Source: Lentzea atacamensis (GTDB lineage Bacteria > Actinomycetota > Actinomycetes > Mycobacteriales > Pseudonocardiaceae). From it: 64,000 nucleotides of DNA. The notes beneath the pieces were generated by a model. That model searched no databases and had not been told where the DNA came from. It worked only from the letters and a program-made list of their open reading frames with translations. Both the position numbers and the translations under genes were made by a program. This document shows positions 60,301-64,000 of this stretch, piece by piece. How positions within the stretch are numbered: position 1 is the first letter of the stretch; every line of letters begins with the position of its first letter. The stretch covers positions 19,635 through 83,634 of the forward strand of contig NZ_QLTT01000001.1 in assembly GCF_003269295.1 (NCBI RefSeq), written 5' to 3'.

Positions 60301-61020
60301 GCGCAGCTCGTCGGTGGTCATCGGGCCGACGAGGACCTGGGCGTCCTCGAAGGCGTTGGCGAGGTCGGGGTAGCGGGCGCAGTGGCCGTAGAAGTCGGCG
60401 CGCATGCCGATGACCGTCTGGCCCTCGCGCTGCGTGAGCTCGGTGATGAACTCGTCGCGGTGGGGGAGCGCGAAGATCTCCTCGAACTGGTCGACGACGA
60501 GCAGGCCCTCGGTGCGGGGGAGAGTGCGGTGCGTGCTCGGGGTGATCAGCTCGCCGTCCTTGCGGGCCAGGAGACCGGCCTGCAGCAGCGAGGACTTGCC
60601 TGAGCCGGACGCGCCGACGACCAGGACCGTGTCGTGGTGCTCCAGCTTGCCCAGCAGCTTGCCGACGAGCCGCTCGCGCCCGAAGAAGCGGTCGGCGTCC
60701 TGCTGCGTGAACGCCTTGAGGCCGACGTAGGGGGAGTCGGCCTTCGGTTCCTCGGCGTCCTGTTCGCCGATCTCACGCCAGCGCCGTTCCCACGCCTCCT
60801 CGTCGCCACCGCAGGCCCGGACGAACGCCAGTGCCACCGCGAGGCTGGGCAGCCGCTGGCCGCGGGCGGCATCGGCGAGGGTGCTGGCGGAGTAGTGGCT
60901 GAGTTTGCCGAGCTCGCGGTAGCCGGGGGAGCCGGCTTTCTCGCGGAGCTTGCGGAGGTCGAAGGCGAACTGTTCTACGGGCCCGGCGAACGGGTCGAGC
61001 GGCTTCTCCGGGCGAGGCAT
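57373..61020 (-). CDS. XRE-nSTAND NTPase-WD40 membrane protein
   Basis: A 1215-residue protein. Residues 15-75 look like an XRE helix-turn-helix (LRKLREKAGSPGYRELGKLS, then HYSASTLADAARGQRLPSL). A nSTAND1-type NTPase follows: SPYVGLKAFTQQDADRFFGR, Walker A GASGSGKSS (135-143) and Walker B GLLVVDQFEEIF (171-182), then helical regulatory parts. One transmembrane helix lies at 471-492 (VVALLAALLLVATTATVFAV), and about 14 WD40 repeats run to the end (FSPDGKFLASGGGDTSTRIW is one). I place the start at ATG 61020. This is the plan of actinobacterial signal-sensing STAND proteins; a sensor or immune role is inferred. It has two dyads near its promoter. Confidence 0.9.
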   Translation of the reverse strand: MPRPEKPLDPFAGPVEQFAFDLRKLREKAGSPGYRELGKLSHYSASTLADAARGQRLPSLAVALAFVRACGGDEEAWERRWREIGEQDAEEPKADSPYVGLKAFTQQDADRFFGRERLVGKLLGKLEHHDTVLVVGASGSGKSSLLQAGLLARKDGELITPSTHRTLPRTEGLLVVDQFEEIFALPHRDEFITELTQREGQTVIGMRADFYGHCARYPDLANAFEDAQVLVGPMTTDELRKAITQPAVEVGCALETGLVARLIADATGEPGVLPHVSHALLETWQRKRGNTLTLTSYHESGGIARAIANTAENAFTSLDERQQAQARQIFLRLVNPGDGTEDTKRHVKRSELAADEVVEHLADARILTVDDDSVEISHEAVIRSWPRLRDWLAEAREDMRVHRRLTAAAADWEAHGRDPGSLYRGVPLAQATGWAGREPGALNAAEQAFLDASRAAAEQDLAVEKRRTTNLRRVVALLAALLLVATTATVFAVRAQRQATTERVNALAQKAIADANGLQDRDPGLASQLRLAAYRLTGLPVARDSLLSTFSAPQLTLAKGHKEAASFALFRPDGKVMASAADDKTLILWDFADPHHPTELGRIHAGDDATHNLAFSPDGSTIASAGWDGIIRLFDVSDPRRPVEKARITGHEGQVQAVQFTPDGATLISSGQDKTIRVWNISGAATLVRTIQAHDDLVHGISLNPAGTTLASASWDGTVKLWDLASGTAISTIDPAPSPGNITSDAAVFHPNGRVLATGADNGDVRLWDITDPRNPVQLSVSTGHTFAVHSLAFSPDGKFLASGGGDTSTRIWDVTDPRDVRLATALTGHTDALWSVAFSPDSRQMVTATSDREIRVLDLANLNYPHHKLTVWRLAYDKRGRYFATVSSDGTIRLWRPDDRHAQEISVLPRLAPDDETLTVDVHPDRDIVFGASMAGNVLWDVSDPERPRELSRTIAGSGPIAGARFSHDGKTLAVSEDSGVVGLWNITDPANPVKTGSFAVPQTYTVWQVEFTEDDRTLVIANGSREVQMWDISNPASPRAHPALRTDDNPDPIRRGGQAGRDEVMSVVIHGNVMAFANMGNSGALYDISDPAQPRQLGLLPNDGGPLQRLAFSPDGTLLAAGTADDLIRVWDVRDARNPQLRAVLHGHTERVWGVAFAPDNRTLATAGADRTVRVWDLDVEATAARVCATTTAHLSTQHWEHYFPGIEPRPLC

Positions 61021-61064
61021 GACAGCGATTCTGTCATCCGGCCTCAGCTCGTCATTCACAAGCA

Positions 61065-61082
61065 CTTCAGTGTGGACTAAAG
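61065..61082. promoter_or_regulatory. 18-bp dyad, site 2 of 3
   Basis: CTTCAGT-GTGG-ACTAAAG, one mismatch from a perfect dyad, lies 45 bases before the nSTAND-WD40 start codon. Confidence 0.55.
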
Positions 61083-61186
61083 ATCAGCTCCGGTTGGCGT
61101 TCGGCGTGTGCGGCATCCGCACCACACCCTTGCGCCCAGCAGAGTCCGGGAGCCTCGGCGTGCTTCGCACTCAACTATCTCGATAG

Positions 61187-61204
61187 CTTCAGTGTTGACC
61201 GAAA
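61187..61204. promoter_or_regulatory. 18-bp dyad, site 3 of 3
   Basis: CTTCAGT-GTTG-ACCGAAA, a weaker copy, overlaps the end of the XRE pseudogene and lies 167 bases before the nSTAND start. Confidence 0.45.
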
Positions 61205-61912
61205 TTAGTCACCAACCGGTGCTCACCTTCACCAGGCAGGTACAGCGTCTCAAAAGCCAGGACGTGATCGGCCCAGCGCTCGACACCGATGGCCGGAGGC
61301 AGGGCGGCGGCCGTGTCGTACCGGTCGTTGAACGCGGCACCGGCGGTGAGGGAGAGCTCGAACGCGAGCGCGGCGGCCGCGTGGTCACCGAGGTCGGCGG
61401 CAGCCCGCAACGCGGCGGCGCGGTGGACCGCGATCGACTCCCAGTCGGGTAGTGGGCCTTGGCCGGCGGGCTGAACGCGAAGCGGACGACGTTCTGCTCG
61501 TCGTCCAGGCCCGAGATCACCCGGAACGCGGGGGTGCACGCGAGGACGTCTCCCGCGGGGTTGAGGACGCACGCCGGTGTGGGTTCGAGGGCGGCGATCA
61601 TCGCGAGCACGGTCGGCCGCAGCGGCGGGGGAGCGGGCGGCGCGCAGGTCTGGTCGGGCTTGATCAGGCGGTAGAGGTGGACGCGCTCGTCGGGGGACAG
61701 CGCGAGTGCGTCGGCGAGGGCGACGAGGACCTGGCCGGAGGGGAGCGGTCGGTACCGCGTTCGAGGCGGGTGAGGTACTCGACGCTGATGCCGGCGCGGT
61801 CGGCGAGTTCGCCGCGGCGCAGTCCCGGGGTGCGCCGGCGGCCGGCGGTGGAGGGAGGTGGCGTGGCTTCGCGGCGGGCGCGCAGGAACCGGCCCAGTGC
61901 GTTGTCGGCCAT
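61189..61912 (-). pseudogene. XRE-family (MmyB-like) regulator with two frameshifts
   Basis: The gene starts at ATG 61912 with a helix-turn-helix (GLRRGELADRAGISVEYLTR, then LERGTD). The MmyB-like ligand part continues in a second frame (LAMIAALEPTPACVLNPAGD, then NVVRFAFSPPAKAHYP) and a third (DWESIAVHRAAALRAAADLG, ending RLVTNFGQH). Shifts lie near 61735 and 61445. All three parts are well conserved, so decay is recent or these are sequence errors. Such regulators usually control the divergent oxidoreductase, here the aldo/keto reductase. Confidence 0.78.
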
Positions 61913-61981
61913 GATCGCCGAGTTTGGAGGGGCCCTGAGCGGGTCTGGCTCTGGCCGGGCACGCGGGTGATGCTGTGGATC

Positions 61982-62917
61982 ATGCGATACCGACTGTTCG
62001 GCCGGACGGGTCTGCGAGTGTCCGAGTTGTTGCTGGGCACCATGGCGTTGCGGTCGGAGGAGGAGGCGCGGCGGGTGCTCGACGTGTACGCCGATGCCGG
62101 TGGGAACTTCCTGGACACGGCTTCGGCTTACGGGGAGAGCGAGGAGGTCCTCGGTGTGGTGATGGAGCGGCGGGACCGGTTCGTCGTGGCGACGAAGTAC
62201 ACGTTGTCACGGGACGTGCGGGATCCGAACGCGGGCGGGAACCACCGCAAGAACCTGGTGCTGTCGCTGGAGCGGAGTTTGCGGCGGCTGCGGACGGACT
62301 ACGTGGACGTGTTGTGGGTGCACCTGTGGGATCGCCACACGCCGGTCGAGGAGACGATGCGGGCGTTGGACGACGTGGTGCGGGCGGGGAAGGTGCTCTA
62401 CGTCGGGGTGTCGGACGCGCCGTCGTGGTTCGTGGCGCGGGCGAACACGCTGGCGGAATGGCGGGACTGGACGCCGTTCTCCGGGTTGCAGGGGCCGTAC
62501 AACCTGGTGCGGCGTGACGTCGAGCGGGAGTTGTTGCCGATGGCGTCCGCGTCGGGGATCAGCGTTGCGGCGTGGGCGCCGTTGGCTCAGGGAAAGCTTT
62601 CCGGCGGCACGCAACGGGCGGGGCGGCTCACCGAGCGGGAGGAGAGCGCGGCGCGGGCTGTGCGGGCGGTCGCGGAGGAGCTGGGGGCGGCGCCGGCTCA
62701 GGTGGCGCTGGCGTGGGTGCGGCGCGATGGCGTGTTGCCGCTCGTCGGGGTGCGTACGCCGGAGCAGCTGGCCGGTTGTCTGGGCGAGGTTGTGCTGCCG
62801 CCGGAAGCGGTCGCGCGCCTGGAGGCGGCGGCCCCGTTCGAGCGGGGCTTTCCGGCGGACTTCATCGCGGAGTGCGAGGCGAGCCCGTTCGCGTTCGGCG
62901 AGGCTGTTGTCAGGTGA
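61982..62917 (+). CDS. Aldo/keto reductase
   Basis: A 311-residue AKR. Catalytic residues lie in NFLDTASAYGESEEVLG (D and Y) and FVVATKYTL (K); the usual histidine lies in YVDVLWVHLWDRHTP. AWAPLAQGKLSGG and LVGVRTPEQLAGCL are the NADPH-binding strands. It reduces carbonyl compounds. It is divergent from a broken XRE regulator which, if truly inactive, would leave it unregulated. Its end overlaps the DUF5703 gene by eight bases. Confidence 0.9.
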   Translation: MRYRLFGRTGLRVSELLLGTMALRSEEEARRVLDVYADAGGNFLDTASAYGESEEVLGVVMERRDRFVVATKYTLSRDVRDPNAGGNHRKNLVLSLERSLRRLRTDYVDVLWVHLWDRHTPVEETMRALDDVVRAGKVLYVGVSDAPSWFVARANTLAEWRDWTPFSGLQGPYNLVRRDVERELLPMASASGISVAAWAPLAQGKLSGGTQRAGRLTEREESAARAVRAVAEELGAAPAQVALAWVRRDGVLPLVGVRTPEQLAGCLGEVVLPPEAVARLEAAAPFERGFPADFIAECEASPFAFGEAVVR

Positions 62918-63122
62918 TGAGGCCTGGCAGCAGCGAGGGCTGGCGCTTGCGGCGCAGCCAGACCTTGCGGGAGCCGTCTCCGTAGAGCAGCGTGCGGGAG
63001 AGTTCCCAGCCCGCGAACTCGGCGTGGATGGCCAGCTGCGTGGTCGCGGTGCGGCGGGAGATACCGGGCGGCAGACGCAGCGGCCGGTACTCCCAGTCCC
63101 CGTCGATCACCCCTTCGTTCAT
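62910..63122 (-). CDS. DUF5703-family small protein
   Basis: A 70-residue protein (WEYRPLRLPPGISRRTATTQ, LAIHAEFAGWELSRTLLYGD, GSRKVWLRRK), a good match to DUF5703 by pattern. Its ATG overlaps the stop of the lipoprotein gene by ATGA. Function unknown. Confidence 0.82.
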   Translation of the reverse strand: MNEGVIDGDWEYRPLRLPPGISRRTATTQLAIHAEFAGWELSRTLLYGDGSRKVWLRRKRQPSLLPGLIT

Positions 63123-63775
63123 GGCGAGATCACCTGTATCCCTCCGTTGTCGCCGGACGTGACCGTGACGAGTCCGGTCTCCTGGTCGACGCTGACCGTG
63201 TTGGGTTGACGCACGGTGGGGAACCGGTGTTTCTCGGTCGGTTCGCCACCGGCGACGTTGAGTCCGACGACCTCGTTGCGCTCGGTGAGGGTGATCCACG
63301 CGATGTCGCGCTTGGCGTCGTAGGCGATGCCGTACGGGCTGCCGGGGACGGGGTAGCGCTGGCGCATGATCAGCGGGTTGACGGAGAACGCGATGAACTC
63401 GCCGCCGCGGGTGTCGACGACGAGCAGGCGTCCGTAGCGGTCGGCGACGCCGTTGGTGGCGCCGTCGCCCGCTCGCAGTCCGGTGCCCCTGACCTCGGCG
63501 CCCTTGTCGTCGGTGGTCATCTCGAACACCGCGCTGCGCAGCCTGTCGAGCTCGACGTTGCGGCCGTTGACCTGGAACTTCAGCGTGGTGCCGCCCTCGG
63601 TGAACGATCCTCCGGGCGTGACGTCGCCGGGGACCGTGCCGTTCTGGGCGGGGGAGTGGGCCGGTGTGGCGGCCTCGAGCGTCTCCGCGACCTGCAGAGG
63701 ATCGGACGACCCCTCGCTCTGTCCGCACGCGGCCAGCGTGGCGGTGGTCAAGAGCAGAGCAGCGAGCCGGCGCAA
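63119..63775 (-). CDS. Lipoprotein with beta-propeller-like repeats (YncE type)
   Basis: A 218-residue lipoprotein. The TTG at 63775 follows a perfect AGGAGG by eight bases, so I choose it over the longer frame. The signal LRRLAALLLTTATLAAC ends in a lipobox with the acylated cysteine. The mature part carries strands such as NGVADRYGRLLVVDTRGGEF and YDAKRDIAWITLTERNEVVG, then NTVSVDQETGLVTVTSGDNG, typical of YncE-like propellers, but is short for a full propeller. It is anchored outside the cell membrane. It is coupled to DUF5703. Confidence 0.83.
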   Translation of the reverse strand: MRRLAALLLTTATLAACGQSEGSSDPLQVAETLEAATPAHSPAQNGTVPGDVTPGGSFTEGGTTLKFQVNGRNVELDRLRSAVFEMTTDDKGAEVRGTGLRAGDGATNGVADRYGRLLVVDTRGGEFIAFSVNPLIMRQRYPVPGSPYGIAYDAKRDIAWITLTERNEVVGLNVAGGEPTEKHRFPTVRQPNTVSVDQETGLVTVTSGDNGGIQVISP

Positions 63776-63864
63776 GATCGGATCCTCCTGAGGTACGTCG
63801 TGGTCTACCAGCATCCCGGAAGGGAGCTCAAAGGTCACGCAAGGGGTGGGGTCAACTTCTCGGC

Positions 63865-63894
63865 TGGAAGGACCGAGCATATGTTCGGTCCTTC
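63865..63894. terminator. Hairpin near the right window edge
   Basis: GGAAGGACCGA pairs perfectly with 63884-63894 across an eight-base loop. No gene is seen between it and the window end; it may end a gene entering from the right. Confidence 0.5.
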
Positions 63895-64000
63895 CACGCG
63901 AGTCGCGTTCCTCGTTCACCACTGGCTGTGGTGAACGGGCCGCATCTACCGGCGGCTCGGACAGGCGCCGGTAAGGGCACGTTGACAAGCGCCCACGCGC

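Noticed and set aside
57409-60603. 1064-residue open frame on the plus strand
   Set aside because: Antisense to the nSTAND-WD40 gene; composition is Gly/Val/Asp-rich without any domain.

Overview
The window is very GC-rich, with start codons often GTG or TTG and genes commonly overlapping by ATGA or GTGA. It carries ECF sigma factors, LuxR, TetR and PucR regulators, an F420-type oxidoreductase and actinobacterial families such as DUF5703, DUF6801 and GAP. This points to a filamentous actinomycete, probably Pseudonocardiaceae (Lentzea, Saccharothrix or Amycolatopsis type). The genus is inferred from gene content only.

The left third is a scarred accessory region. Two direct copies of a Tn3-type transposase 5' end (1-720 and 2214-2935) bracket a complete Rieske oxygenase gene. 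The second copy has cut off the front of an acyl-CoA dehydrogenase that is coupled to an ATP-grasp ligase. Next come a methionine aminopeptidase stump, a truncated insertion sequence, a SigE-type sigma factor with a membrane partner, a decapitated GH3 glucosidase and a frameshifted LLM oxidoreductase. A pectin-degradation locus follows (PL9 lyase divergent from two PL1 lyases, 9.4-14.0 kb). Integrase and AbrB remnants end this part.

From 16.4 to 27.3 kb twelve co-directional, mostly overlapping genes form what looks like one biosynthetic operon: radical SAM, GT2, MFS, GT4, sugar-nucleotide epimerase, sugar-phosphate nucleotidyltransferase, PIG-L deacetylase, MFS, FomD-like DUF402, cytidine deaminase, CYTH and HAD. 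It is flanked by two direct copies of a roughly 0.5 kb repeat (15058-15499 and 27682-28193). I read it as a mobile or formerly mobile cluster for a glycosylated, amino-sugar-like product with cytidylyl chemistry. The product is unknown.

From 27.8 to 35.8 kb lies a likely tRNA-Leu island: an intact tRNA-Leu(GAG) at the right, a 19-nt copy of its 3' end at the left, and a large serine recombinase beside the tRNA. Inside are a two-gene operon of a Cdc48-like AAA+ ATPase and a DUF6414-like protein, an enoyl-reductase-like protein, a MmcQ/YjbR protein and gene fragments. The ATPase frame is broken by a TAG exactly where the Walker A lysine should be.

From 36 kb onward the region looks more stable: a squalene-cyclase-like protein; an ABC transporter, histidine kinase and response regulator operon; two coupled giant LuxR regulators; a serine hydrolase; a SRPBCC, TetR and GAP set; a PucR regulator; a secreted DUF6801 protein; glutaminase, M20 peptidase, SDR and alpha/beta hydrolase; two tandem paralogous membrane proteins; a 1215-residue XRE-nSTAND-WD40 protein with a repeated dyad near its promoter; a frameshifted XRE regulator divergent from an aldo/keto reductase; and a DUF5703 protein coupled to a lipoprotein. 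No rRNA, CRISPR array or origin was seen.
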